DNA of 33,882 nucleotides from Planctomycetaceae bacterium. GTDB taxonomy: Bacteria; Planctomycetota; Planctomycetia; Planctomycetales; Planctomycetaceae. The stretch spans positions 1 through 33,882 of the forward strand of contig PBOJ01000030.1 in the NCBI GenBank assembly GCA_002724315.1. The letters run 5' to 3'. Both the position numbers and the translations under genes were made by a program. The notes below the pieces were generated by a model, which made no database searches, was not told the DNA's origin, and saw only the letters and a list, made by a program, of their open reading frames with translations. Positions 27,262-33,882 of this stretch are shown piece after piece (within the stretch, counting starts at the first letter, position 1; every line of letters begins with the position of its first letter).

Positions 27262-27377
27262 CACGAAAACGGCTCTCGCGGGAGGCTCATCGACGATTTT
27301 GCGACGACGGAGCCCAGGACCGACTCGAGCCGGATCTCGTTTCGTTGAGAGCCTGGCGGCGAACACGAAAACGGCTC
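27262..27377. repeat. 14-base direct repeat pair flanking 88 bases
   Basis: The sequence cacgaaaacggctc occurs at 27262-27275 and again at 27364-27377, in an otherwise non-coding stretch downstream of accA. The copies are identical over 14 bases and continue with similar bases (tcgc and ccgc). Function is unknown; a protein-binding site pair or part of a structured RNA is possible. Confidence 0.5.
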
Positions 27378-27392
27378 CCGCTGCATCCTGCG

Positions 27393-28391
27393 CTAAGAAT
27401 CGGAATCCTGTCCGGAACCAGAATCGAGATCGACCGATTCTTCAAAGACGCCCAACTGGCGAATCTTCTCGTAGCGCCGTTCGAGCAGCTCCTCTGAAGA
27501 GAACTCAGACAATTCTCGAATCGCTTCCATCAACGATGCCTTCAGCGTACGAGCCATCTGACGATGGTCACGGTGAGCGGCTCCGAGTGGTTCCTCGATC
27601 ACTTCATCGACCACGCCGAGATTCTGGAGATTGTCAGAGGTGAATTTCAGAGCCTTGGCCGCTTTGTCGCGAAATTTCACGTCTTTCCAGAGGATCCCGG
27701 CACATCCTTCCGGACTGATGACCGAGTAATAGGCGTACTGAAGAATGGCGATGTGATCGCCGATGCCAATTCCCAAGGCACCGCCGGACCCCCCTTCCCC
27801 GATCACCACGCAGATGATTGGAGTCTCGAGCTTGGAGATCTCACGAAGGTTGTACGCGATGTTGTAGGCTTGGCCGCGTTCCTCGGCTTCGATTCCCGGG
27901 TACGCTCCGGGCGTGTCGATGAAGCAGACGATTGGCAGACCGAACTTGGCGGCCATCTGCATCTTGCCCAGGGCCTTTCGGTAACCTTCGGGATGGGCCA
28001 TCCCGTAGTTGTGCTTTTCGCGTTCCTTGATGTTGCGGCCCTTGTGCTGTCCGACGAAGAGCACCTTCAGAGAATCGAGGGTGCCGAGGCCGGTGAGCAT
28101 CGCGGGATCGTCGCGAAAGGCGCGATCGCCGTGCAGTTCAACGAATTCGTCGAATAAGAGCTCGAGATAATCCAGTGTCTGGGGACGTTCGGGATGTCGG
28201 GCCACCTGAGTGATTTGCCACGCATCGAGGTCTGCAAAGATCTCACGGCGTTTCTGGGTGATCTCGACTCTCAAATCCCGAATCTCCTGCCGCACCTCTG
28301 GAGACGGATCGTCCTGTTGCTCGAGATCTGCCAGGCGATCCTCCAGCACGTAGATCGGGCGTTCGAATACGAGTTGGTTGAGGGGAGGCAT
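27393..28391 (-). CDS. accA: Acetyl-CoA carboxylase carboxyltransferase subunit alpha
   Basis: The 332-residue product matches AccA over its length. It transfers the carboxyl group from biotin carboxyl carrier to acetyl-CoA, forming malonyl-CoA for fatty-acid synthesis, together with AccD. Recognisable blocks are the helical N-terminus, VARHPERPQTLDY, ELHGDRAFRDD, FIDTPGAYPGIEAEERGQ, VIGEGGSGGALGIGIGD and SVISPEGCAGILWKD. The ATG at 28391 gives the expected N-terminus. It lies 78 bases downstream of the kinase gene and may be read from the same transcript. accD is not in the window. The last 15 residues are an acidic Ser/Asp-rich extension. Confidence 0.98.
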   Translation of the reverse strand: MPPLNQLVFERPIYVLEDRLADLEQQDDPSPEVRQEIRDLRVEITQKRREIFADLDAWQITQVARHPERPQTLDYLELLFDEFVELHGDRAFRDDPAMLTGLGTLDSLKVLFVGQHKGRNIKEREKHNYGMAHPEGYRKALGKMQMAAKFGLPIVCFIDTPGAYPGIEAEERGQAYNIAYNLREISKLETPIICVVIGEGGSGGALGIGIGDHIAILQYAYYSVISPEGCAGILWKDVKFRDKAAKALKFTSDNLQNLGVVDEVIEEPLGAAHRDHRQMARTLKASLMEAIRELSEFSSEELLERRYEKIRQLGVFEESVDLDSGSGQDSDS

Positions 28392-28469
28392 TGGCGATGT
28401 GGGGCGTGAGGGGAAAACAACGGAGGGGAGAACTGGTGGCTCGGCGGGTCGGGTGACCTGCCCGTCGAA

Positions 28470-30116
28470 TCACTCGATCTCGGGCAACTCCTCCATCAGG
28501 GGCAGATCATCATCGTTGGCCTCTGGTGGCGTGTTGCTGGCGGGTGGCAACTGTGGTTGTTGCGGCGGAGGAGCGGCCGGAGGTGGTTGTCCCGGCGACG
28601 GGGCTGGTGGAGTGGCGGGGGGAGCTGCACCCCCTGCCCCATCCGGAGCCCCCGGGGCAGGCGAGCCGGGCGTCGGTGGAGCTGGAGGCATGCCGGGCGT
28701 CGGTGGAGCTGGAGGCATGCCGGGCGTTGGTGGAGCTGGAGGCATGCCGGGCGTTGGTGGAGCCGCAGGCATGCCGGGCATCATCGGGGCCGCAGGCATG
28801 CCAGGCATCATCGGGGCCGCAGGCATGCCTGGCATCATCGGGGCCGCAGGCATGCCGGGCATCATCGGGGCCGCAGGCATGCCGGGCATCATCGGGGCGA
28901 CGGGCATGCCGGGCATCATCGGGGCCGCAGGCATGCCTGGCATCATCGGGGCCGCAGGCATGCCGGGCATCATCGGGGCGACGGGCGTTGCTGCGGGTTG
29001 CTGTGGCGCGGCGGCCGGAGGTGGCGGTTCGGGTGTGTCCGTTGAGTCACCCGATTCCTGCTGGACAGCACGGGCTCGGTCGGCTTTCTTTTTCGCCCGA
29101 ATCGCCGCCTCGGTCTTCATTTGCTCTTCATACTGCTTGGCCAATTCCGGGTTGGCCTCGAACTCCTTGGATCTCGCGGCGTCGGCGCGACTGTCCAGCG
29201 TCTTGACGATTCCGCCGAGTTGGTCGGAGGTGTCCTCCTGTTCAGACGAGTCGGCAATCTCTTCCTTGAAGAACCGGGTGTTGCGGATATCGGCAACCAG
29301 GTCCTCCATGCTCTCGTGTCTTTCACCCGGCGTCTTGGCCATCAGCTTGAGCACCAGGCGGTCCAGTTCCGGGGACACGTTGCTGTTGAAATCCGAGGGG
29401 GGGGTCGGCTTGGTGGAGATGTGTCTCCGCAGCAAGTCGTTGGGAGAGGCCCCTGTGAATGGCGGTTGACCGGCAAGCAGCTCGTAGAGAGTCACTCCCA
29501 GGCTGTACATGTCCGTCTGGGGAACCGCCTTCTGCTTCTTGATCGTCTCGGGTGCGATGTAGGTCCGCGTCCCCTGGATGATCTTGCTTTTCTTCTTGAT
29601 CTTGCATGCCAACGAGAAATCGATCAGCCGGGCTTCGCCGGATTTGGTCATCAGCAGGTTGTCGGGCTTGATGTCCCGGTGGATCCAACCCTTCGAATGA
29701 ACATATCCGAGCGCCTCGCAGATCTGTTCGAGCACTTTCTGTATCCGCCGCTGCGTTCCCAGCGGGTCAGCGTTCATGGCCGTGCCGAGGTTTTGCGAAC
29801 GGAAGTAGTCCATCGTGAAGTAGGCGACGGGATCCTTGACTGGCATGAGAGTCTGGACCTTGAACTTCATCTCGTGGACGCGGACAAGATTCGGGTGGTC
29901 CAGCATCTCGCCCAGTTTGAATTCCTGCTTGAACTGGGTGAGGATCGTCTTGTTGTCCGGATGGGTCGGGTCGGTAACGACTTCGTCACGGAGCAGTTTC
30001 AGCGCAAAGGTCTTCCCGCTCCCTTCCTCGATCACTTCGAACACATCGCTGACCTGGCCGGGCGCAATGTCGGTGACCACGGTGAACTGGTCGATCTTGA
30101 ATACGTCGTCGGACAC
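28470..30116 (-). CDS. Hanks-type Ser/Thr protein kinase with Pro/Met-rich repeat tail
   Basis: The 548-residue product has an N-terminal kinase domain (about 10-280): Lys40 in FALKLL, HRDIKPDN with catalytic Asp148, a DFS in place of DFG (Asp166), GTRTYIAPE and TDMYSLGVTLYELL. The glycine loop (APGQVSDV) keeps only one Gly. A charged helical linker (about 290-365) leads to a tail of PMMPGMPAA nonapeptides, then PPTPGMPPA copies, a Pro-rich stretch and an acidic end. No transmembrane helix is seen, so it is probably cytoplasmic. GTG 30116 is favoured over TTG 30143; neither has a strong Shine-Dalgarno. It likely phosphorylates Ser/Thr, with partners binding the tail. Activity is probable but the loop changes leave some doubt. 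Confidence 0.9.
   Translation of the reverse strand: MSDDVFKIDQFTVVTDIAPGQVSDVFEVIEEGSGKTFALKLLRDEVVTDPTHPDNKTILTQFKQEFKLGEMLDHPNLVRVHEMKFKVQTLMPVKDPVAYFTMDYFRSQNLGTAMNADPLGTQRRIQKVLEQICEALGYVHSKGWIHRDIKPDNLLMTKSGEARLIDFSLACKIKKKSKIIQGTRTYIAPETIKKQKAVPQTDMYSLGVTLYELLAGQPPFTGASPNDLLRRHISTKPTPPSDFNSNVSPELDRLVLKLMAKTPGERHESMEDLVADIRNTRFFKEEIADSSEQEDTSDQLGGIVKTLDSRADAARSKEFEANPELAKQYEEQMKTEAAIRAKKKADRARAVQQESGDSTDTPEPPPPAAAPQQPAATPVAPMMPGMPAAPMMPGMPAAPMMPGMPVAPMMPGMPAAPMMPGMPAAPMMPGMPAAPMMPGMPAAPMMPGMPAAPPTPGMPPAPPTPGMPPAPPTPGMPPAPPTPGSPAPGAPDGAGGAAPPATPPAPSPGQPPPAAPPPQQPQLPPASNTPPEANDDDLPLMEELPEIE
28672..28986. repeat. 27-bp in-frame tandem repeats (11 full units plus a partial)
   Basis: Eleven contiguous 27-bp units plus 18 bases encode the PMMPGMPAA/PPTPGMPPA nonapeptides of the kinase tail. 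Units 5-11 are nearly identical (atcatcggggcc-gcaggcatgc type); units 1-4 form a second subtype, and two units carry gacgggc in place of cgcaggc. Each full unit contains the palindrome GCATGC. Near identity at silent positions suggests recent duplication, and the 27-base length keeps the frame when units are gained or lost. Confidence 0.95.
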
Positions 30117-30194
30117 TGGGTTGCCCTGCCGTGTCGGAGTCAAAAAAACGGCCCTAAGTCACTGTCGGATCGGTCTTTGGCCGTTCGAGAATCC

Positions 30195-30223
30195 AGCTTA
30201 TGAGCGGTCTGGAAACGTGTCAA
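30195..30223 (-). promoter_or_regulatory. Candidate sigma-70 promoter for the kinase gene
   Basis: A perfect TTGACA (30223-30218, minus strand) lies 17 bases before TAAGCT (30200-30195), with an overlapping CATAAG. Transcription would begin about 70 bases before the GTG at 30116. The -35 is excellent and the -10 moderate. Confidence 0.5.
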
Positions 30224-30336
30224 CAGGTGCTCGAGCGGCCTTGTGGACACCTCCGGACTCTACGATGATGGACACTCCAACGGCGCGGGCCATCAAATCG
30301 GCCGGCGTCCTGACGTGGATTGACGAGGAGTGAATC

Positions 30337-31677
30337 GTGAAGAGTCGACTGCTGTGCCTGGGAGTGATCAGCTGTGTCCTGGGATCGGCCGCACGGGCCG
30401 AGGTGATGGAGTTGAGGTTCACCGGAACGCTGGGGCCCCGTCGTACCACGCTCAAGGCTCCGGAAAAGAAATTCACTCTCTACTGTCTGGTCGACCGCAA
30501 GACGGCCACGGCGGATTATGTGATCGAGGAACAGGGGCCGGGTCGCTGGGCCTGGCCGGAGCGTTTCGGTCGGGTGGGACTGGTCGGAGCTACCAAGCCG
30601 GGAATCCGCGTGCTTTACGACCACGATGGCACGCTTTATCCCCAGGTCCTGCAACGACCGGTGTTCGAGTACCCCGAAAAGCTCAAGCCCGGTACGAGTT
30701 GGACGGTCGAGCGAATCAAGTACAACGTGGCCGGGTCGCAATCAAAGAAGAATCGTCAGTGTTGGCGAGTTGAACTGACAAACCGTTTTGGTCGCAGCGG
30801 GTCGGTGTGGGTCGAGAAGTCGACCGGATTGGTGGTCGCTGCTTCCCGTCGGATCGTGATGGGCCAGGGAGACGAGTTTGTGCTCGACATCGAGCTGGCC
30901 TCGCAGAACCCGGTCGACGAGAAACGCCTGGCGACTCTCGCGAAGCCTTGGGCCACTCTGTTGGGCATTCAGAAGACCCTGAAGCGAAAGCCCAATTCGA
31001 CCCGTCCCGAACTGACCGCTGACCAGATCAAGGCCGCCCAGGCGAAGATCGGACAACTGAGCGGCGAAGCCCGATCGACCCCATTTGCGTCCCTGGTTGC
31101 TGCGATCCAGAAGGATCTTTCCGGTCAGTCCAAACGGGCTGCCAGCGTTGGAGAAATGGCCAGGCGGAAGATGGGTAAGCCGGCTCCTCCGTTCAAGCTC
31201 TCCACCATCGATCGCAAGACCATCGATTCAAAGAGCCTTTCCGGCAAGATCGTCGTGCTGCATTTCTGGAGCTACAAAGGCGATCAACTGGTCGAGCCCT
31301 ACGGTCAGGTCGGTTACCTCGATTTCCTGCACGGAAAGCGTCGCCGATTGGGAGTTGCGGTGGTCGGGGTGGCGGTCAATCCGTCGTTCGAGAATCCGCA
31401 GACCGCGCGGGCCGCACTGCGATCGGTGAAGAAACTCAGGGAATTCATGAACCTGGACTACCCGGTCGCTATCGACAGTGGCAAGGTGCTCGATTCGTTT
31501 GGCGACCCGAGGCGGCTGGATGCCAAGTTGCCGTTGTGGGTTGTGATCGACGCGGAGGGCAAAGTGGCCGATTACAAGGTGGGCTTCTACCGGATCAAGG
31601 CCGACGAAGGCCTGAAACAGCTTGACGAGCTTCTGATCCGCCTGATTCGTGAGAAGCGGAAGAAATCGTCGAAGTGA
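30337..31677 (+). CDS. Secreted redoxin-fold protein lacking the CxxC motif
   Basis: GTG 30337 follows AGGAG with 7-base spacing and starts a signal peptide (LLCLGVISCVLGSAARA). The first 200 residues form an uncharacterised beta-rich region. A helical linker (about 225-275) leads to a thioredoxin/TlpA-like domain (about 285-440): GKPAPPFKLSTIDRKTIDSKSLSGKIVVLHFW, then PLWVVIDAEGKV with the cis-Pro loop. Where redox-active proteins have WCxxC, this one has WSYKG, so disulfide chemistry is unlikely. It probably acts outside the cytoplasm as a binding or structural protein. It ends 7 bases from the convergent receiver gene. Confidence 0.85.
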   Translation: MKSRLLCLGVISCVLGSAARAEVMELRFTGTLGPRRTTLKAPEKKFTLYCLVDRKTATADYVIEEQGPGRWAWPERFGRVGLVGATKPGIRVLYDHDGTLYPQVLQRPVFEYPEKLKPGTSWTVERIKYNVAGSQSKKNRQCWRVELTNRFGRSGSVWVEKSTGLVVAASRRIVMGQGDEFVLDIELASQNPVDEKRLATLAKPWATLLGIQKTLKRKPNSTRPELTADQIKAAQAKIGQLSGEARSTPFASLVAAIQKDLSGQSKRAASVGEMARRKMGKPAPPFKLSTIDRKTIDSKSLSGKIVVLHFWSYKGDQLVEPYGQVGYLDFLHGKRRRLGVAVVGVAVNPSFENPQTARAALRSVKKLREFMNLDYPVAIDSGKVLDSFGDPRRLDAKLPLWVVIDAEGKVADYKVGFYRIKADEGLKQLDELLIRLIREKRKKSSK

Positions 31678-31684
31678 GCGGCGG

Positions 31685-32161
31685 CTATTCGAGAACCGAA
31701 CCCGCGTTGAACCCGTCAACCTCGGCCAGATAGGCCAGCAAACGGTCTCGCTCGTCGGTCAATTGCCGCACTCTCAGCAGGGACTTCACCCGGGTTGTCA
31801 GCTCCAGCCGGTTGACCGGCTTGGTGAGGAAGTCGTCACAACCGGCTTCGACAGCTCGTTCGATGTCACCCATCTCGCTGAGGGCCGTGACCATCAGGAT
31901 CGGGATCGATTGGGTCGCCTCGTCTTCTTTTAGCTGCTGGCAGACTTCGTAGCCGCTCAACCGCGGCATCATGATGTCCAGCAGCACCAGGTCGGGTGTG
32001 AACTCCTGGACCTGCTCCAGGGTCTCCTTGCCATCGGTCGCCATCGCGATCTCGTACCCTTCATCGCCGAGATACGCCTCGAGCAATTCGCGGTTCTGCT
32101 GGTTGTCGTCGGCGATCAGCAGTCTCGCCGGCCGGTCAGATGACGAGGACGAAGAAGACAC
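31685..32161 (-). CDS. Single-domain response regulator (CheY/DivK-like receiver)
   Basis: The 158-residue protein is a receiver domain with little else: acidic pocket ADDN, phosphoacceptor Asp in LLDIMMPRLSG, the conserved Thr/Ser in MVTAL and Lys in LTKPV. A short coiled segment follows the receiver (RVRQLTDERDRLLAYL). There is no DNA-binding or enzymatic output domain, so it probably relays signals by protein contact, as DivK or PleD N-terminal receivers do. The GTG at 32161 has no strong Shine-Dalgarno and the N-terminus is a Ser run. No histidine kinase is adjacent. Confidence 0.92.
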   Translation of the reverse strand: MSSSSSSSDRPARLLIADDNQQNRELLEAYLGDEGYEIAMATDGKETLEQVQEFTPDLVLLDIMMPRLSGYEVCQQLKEDEATQSIPILMVTALSEMGDIERAVEAGCDDFLTKPVNRLELTTRVKSLLRVRQLTDERDRLLAYLAEVDGFNAGSVLE

Positions 32162-32212
32162 GGGGACGTGGGTTTCGCTCTAAACAGGGGGAAACGATGG
32201 TGCAACTCGGTG

Positions 32213-32241
32213 AGTATAGTCAACGGTCCTGTGGGCGGGAA
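32213..32241 (-). promoter_or_regulatory. Candidate promoter for the receiver gene
   Basis: TTCCCG (32241-32236) and TATACT (32218-32213) on the minus strand are 17 bases apart. They overlap the 3' end of the upstream DUF2064 gene and lie about 50 bases before the receiver start, allowing separate transcription. Confidence 0.4.
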
Positions 32242-32930
32242 TCCCATTCCCCGGGCATGGCGTCGAGCCGACGGCTGGTGGCCGGAGCCAGCCTCTCCCC
32301 TGCCCCGTCCGCTTCGCGTTCTCTTGCGATGGCGAGTTCTCGGTCGAGCCGACTGAGGTCCTCGAGCGTGTCGATGTCGTACCAGCCGGAGAGCTCGACG
32401 AACGATGTTCCGGCCGCCTCCAGTCTCTGGCGTGTCTGTTCGAACACCCGCGAGGTGCTCCAGTCGATTCGGTCAAACAGTTCGGGAACCTCGCGTCGCT
32501 GTCCGACCAGCACGTAGCCTCCGTCATCGGACGGGACGAGTACGACGTCGGCGGTGTCGAGTGCCTCGAAAGCTGTCTCGATGGTCTTTGCCGGCAATGT
32601 CGGGCTGTCGCTCCCGATGACAACGATCCGATCGTCGTGGTCGAGAAAGTTGGTGGCGACGCCGGCCAGCCGATCGCCAAGCGTTCCGGGAGGTTGCGTC
32701 CACAGCTCGAAATGGTCTCCGGCCAGGTCGGTGAAGAACGCCTCGGCCGCTTCGCCGGGAGGCCAGGTCGCCAGCACCCGTCGGTGTCCGCAAGTCCTCA
32801 GACGTGCGACAAGATCGACGAGAAACGCGGTGGCCAATTCCGCGGCTGTCGTGTCACCGACCGACTTGGCCAGTCGCGTCTTCACCTGCCCCGCCACGGG
32901 GTGCTTGGCCATGATCACCAGGGTGTTCAT
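32220..32930 (-). CDS. DUF2064/TIGR04282 family nucleotidyl- or glycosyltransferase-like protein
   Basis: The 236-residue product matches the family often named rSAM/selenodomain-associated transferase 1. It has MNTLVIMAKHPVAGQVKTRLAKSVG at the start, the VVIGSDSPTLPA motif (metal/nucleotide-binding Asp as in GT-A folds), PSDDGGYVLVGQR and a C-terminal YDIDTLEDLSRL. The fold is that of nucleotide-sugar transferases such as CofC/MobA relatives. The donor and acceptor are unknown, and a synthesis role in an unidentified cofactor or glycoconjugate is only inferred. It starts at ATG 32930, 38 bases after the glutaredoxin-like gene, and is probably in that operon. Confidence 0.88.
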   Translation of the reverse strand: MNTLVIMAKHPVAGQVKTRLAKSVGDTTAAELATAFLVDLVARLRTCGHRRVLATWPPGEAAEAFFTDLAGDHFELWTQPPGTLGDRLAGVATNFLDHDDRIVVIGSDSPTLPAKTIETAFEALDTADVVLVPSDDGGYVLVGQRREVPELFDRIDWSTSRVFEQTRQRLEAAGTSFVELSGWYDIDTLEDLSRLDRELAIAREREADGAGERLAPATSRRLDAMPGEWDSRPQDR

Positions 32931-32968
32931 CGCGGAGGGCCGGTCGGCGAGCGGGGTTGGGGAAAGAT

Positions 32969-33520
32969 TTACTGCGGAGGGGCGTGTGGCACCGTGGCAT
33001 CGATCAGGCGTCTCAGCAGCAGCACGTTGACCTGGCCCCGGAATCGCTCGCGGCCGTCAATCACCACCACCGGAACCGACTTGCCGAAACGCTCGACCAG
33101 TTCCGGATCAGTGTCGATGTCAACTTCCGAGATTGCCGTGAGGAATTCCGAGTGGAGCAGCAGCGTGTCGAGGGCCTGGTGGCAGAGGTGGCAGCCGGTA
33201 CGGGTGTACAGGATGACCGAGTCGAATCGCAGGCCGGGCTGGTCGGGTTGCCATTGCGGGTCGCGGGCTTCGCGTGGCTGGCGGAGCAGGATCACGGCCA
33301 GGACGGCCAGGATCAGTGCTCCCATCAGGCTGTAGGCCCGGGACATGTTGGACATGAGCTGAAGATCGCCGAGTTCCGTACCGGAGATTGCTGCGATGAA
33401 GCAGAGAACCGTGGCCAGTGACAGCAGCACACTCCCCAGGATCGGACGCCAGGTTCCGTCGATCTTGCCGGTTTCCAGTTCCAGCTCGCGGCAGATGTCT
33501 TCGTCGTTGCGATGGTTCAC
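32969..33520 (-). CDS. Membrane protein with C-terminal glutaredoxin-like domain
   Basis: GTG 33520 overlaps the stop of the upstream molybdopterin oxidoreductase gene (GTGA), giving 183 residues. Two transmembrane helices (about 29-50 and 60-80; ILGSVLLSLATVLCFIAAISG and MGALILAVLAVILL) are followed by a DUF836-like glutaredoxin domain with the redox pair Cys110/Cys113 in TRTGCHLCHQALDTL and a later VPVVVIDGRERFRG. The cysteines are intact, so disulfide reduction or electron relay is plausible. Which side of the membrane carries the domain is not certain. Translational coupling points to a link with the molybdenum enzyme. Confidence 0.82.
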   Translation of the reverse strand: MNHRNDEDICRELELETGKIDGTWRPILGSVLLSLATVLCFIAAISGTELGDLQLMSNMSRAYSLMGALILAVLAVILLRQPREARDPQWQPDQPGLRFDSVILYTRTGCHLCHQALDTLLLHSEFLTAISEVDIDTDPELVERFGKSVPVVVIDGRERFRGQVNVLLLRRLIDATVPHAPPQ

Positions 33521-33882
33521 GATTCGAGTGGCTCCACTTCGACCAGGTTGTCGAACAGGGTGGATCCGCCGCCGAGATCGGCCAGCCGCGTCGGCGTGGT
33601 GGCGTTGGCGTTCCATCCGCCCTCGACATGCTTGTTCCACCAGATCCCCGTGGCCACGACCACTCCGTCGCGAACCGAATCTCCCACGCTGGCCTTCGCC
33701 CGGAACCAGCCGCGGTCGTTGTGGATTCTGACCGGGTCCCCATCGGTGATCCCTCGCGATGCTGCATCGTCGGTATGGATTTCGATCTCGGGTTCACCGG
33801 CGGCCGATTTCAGAGATGGGACGTTGGCGAAGGTCGAGTTGAGGAAGTGCGGCGATGGCGGTGAGACGAGCTGCAATGGGAA
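33517..33882 (-). CDS. Molybdopterin oxidoreductase, C-terminal part (truncated by window edge)
   Basis: The frame is open to the end of the window, so the start and most of the protein lie outside it. The visible 121 residues fit the C-terminal molybdopterin-dinucleotide-binding domain of the DMSO reductase superfamily: HTDDAASRGITDGDPVRIHND, the buried RAKASVGDSVRDGVV beta-barrel segment, and WWNKHVEGG followed by NANATTPTRLADLGGGSTLFDN. The last stretch is typical of formate dehydrogenase/nitrate reductase-like and 'CPxx' oxidoreductases. The specific reaction cannot be told from this part. The stop overlaps the next gene's start. Confidence 0.82.
   Translation of the reverse strand, partial: FPLQLVSPPSPHFLNSTFANVPSLKSAAGEPEIEIHTDDAASRGITDGDPVRIHNDRGWFRAKASVGDSVRDGVVVATGIWWNKHVEGGWNANATTPTRLADLGGGSTLFDNLVEVEPLES

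Larger units (their letters stand above)
27059..27392. other. 334-base spacer: FG-GAP leader/N-terminus, promoter and accA 3' region
   Basis: No complete gene is seen. The part next to 27058 probably encodes the true N-terminus of the FG-GAP protein. A -10-like GATAAT lies on the minus strand at 27217-27212 (no good -35), suggesting transcription from about 27205. A 14-base direct repeat (cacgaaaacggctc) occurs at 27262-27275 and 27364-27377, between that promoter and the accA stop. No clear intrinsic terminator for accA was found. Confidence 0.45.

Noticed and set aside
28672..28986. CRISPR-like array
   Set aside because: The 27-bp units are contiguous with no spacers and translate in frame within the kinase tail; no cas genes are near.
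1..33882. tRNA, rRNA, insertion sequence or phage genes
   Set aside because: No tRNA T-loop with matching acceptor stem, rRNA segment, transposase or integrase motif was recognised on either strand; a covariance-model scan would settle the RNA genes.

Overview
The window looks like a chromosomal segment of a planctomycete (phylum Planctomycetota, probably class Planctomycetia). The basis is GC-rich DNA and several protein types typical of that phylum: a very large secreted dehydrogenase-like protein with GDSL, propeller, PA14, cupredoxin and c-haem parts; a secreted protein with two planctomycete-type CxxCH domains; a leucine-rich-repeat protein with a Lys/Ala-rich tail; a BRCT-MerR-TPR protein; and a Ser/Thr kinase with a Pro/Met-rich repeat tail. 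Genus cannot be told from this sequence. No rRNA, tRNA, CRISPR array, transposase, integrase or phage gene was seen, so this reads as ordinary chromosome rather than an island.

Layout. 1-799: 3' end of a glycoside-hydrolase-like gene (+). 809-7096: two secreted proteins on the minus strand, separated by a clear intrinsic terminator. 7310-10143: an mlaE-mlaF-mlaD-like lipid ABC transporter operon (+), followed by a convergent PEGA lipoprotein. 10720-14960: histidine kinase, sigma-54-dependent response regulator, PIG-L deacetylase and a small membrane protein (+). 14961-16241: BRCT-MerR-TPR protein (-). 16453-17694: glyA (+). 17704-18564: larE (-). 18819-24422: a plus-strand run of di-haem protein, ThiO-like oxidase, a small ORF, a radical SAM protein, a metallophosphoesterase-like protein and dtd. 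24423-30116: a minus-strand run of kinase, accA, FG-GAP protein and TPR protein. 30337-31677: redoxin-like secreted protein (+). 31685-33882: receiver protein, DUF2064 transferase, membrane glutaredoxin-like protein and the end of a molybdopterin oxidoreductase (-).

How the genes work together. The clearest functional units are the Mla-type transporter (permease, ATPase, MCE substrate-binding protein), the kinase/sigma-54 activator pair, and the translationally coupled radical SAM/metallophosphoesterase pair. That pair is preceded by a 39-codon ORF with a Shine-Dalgarno sequence and an ATGA overlap. This trio is the best candidate here for an undescribed system, but the evidence is context only.

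A recurring theme is enzyme folds whose catalytic residues look lost: SGNH Ser to Asn, gluzincin HExxH to DHVTG, phosphoesterase DxH to GxY, redoxin without CxxC, and kinase DFG to DFS. All six convergent gene junctions have gaps of 0-9 bases. All functions are assigned by reading motifs by eye; no database search was run.
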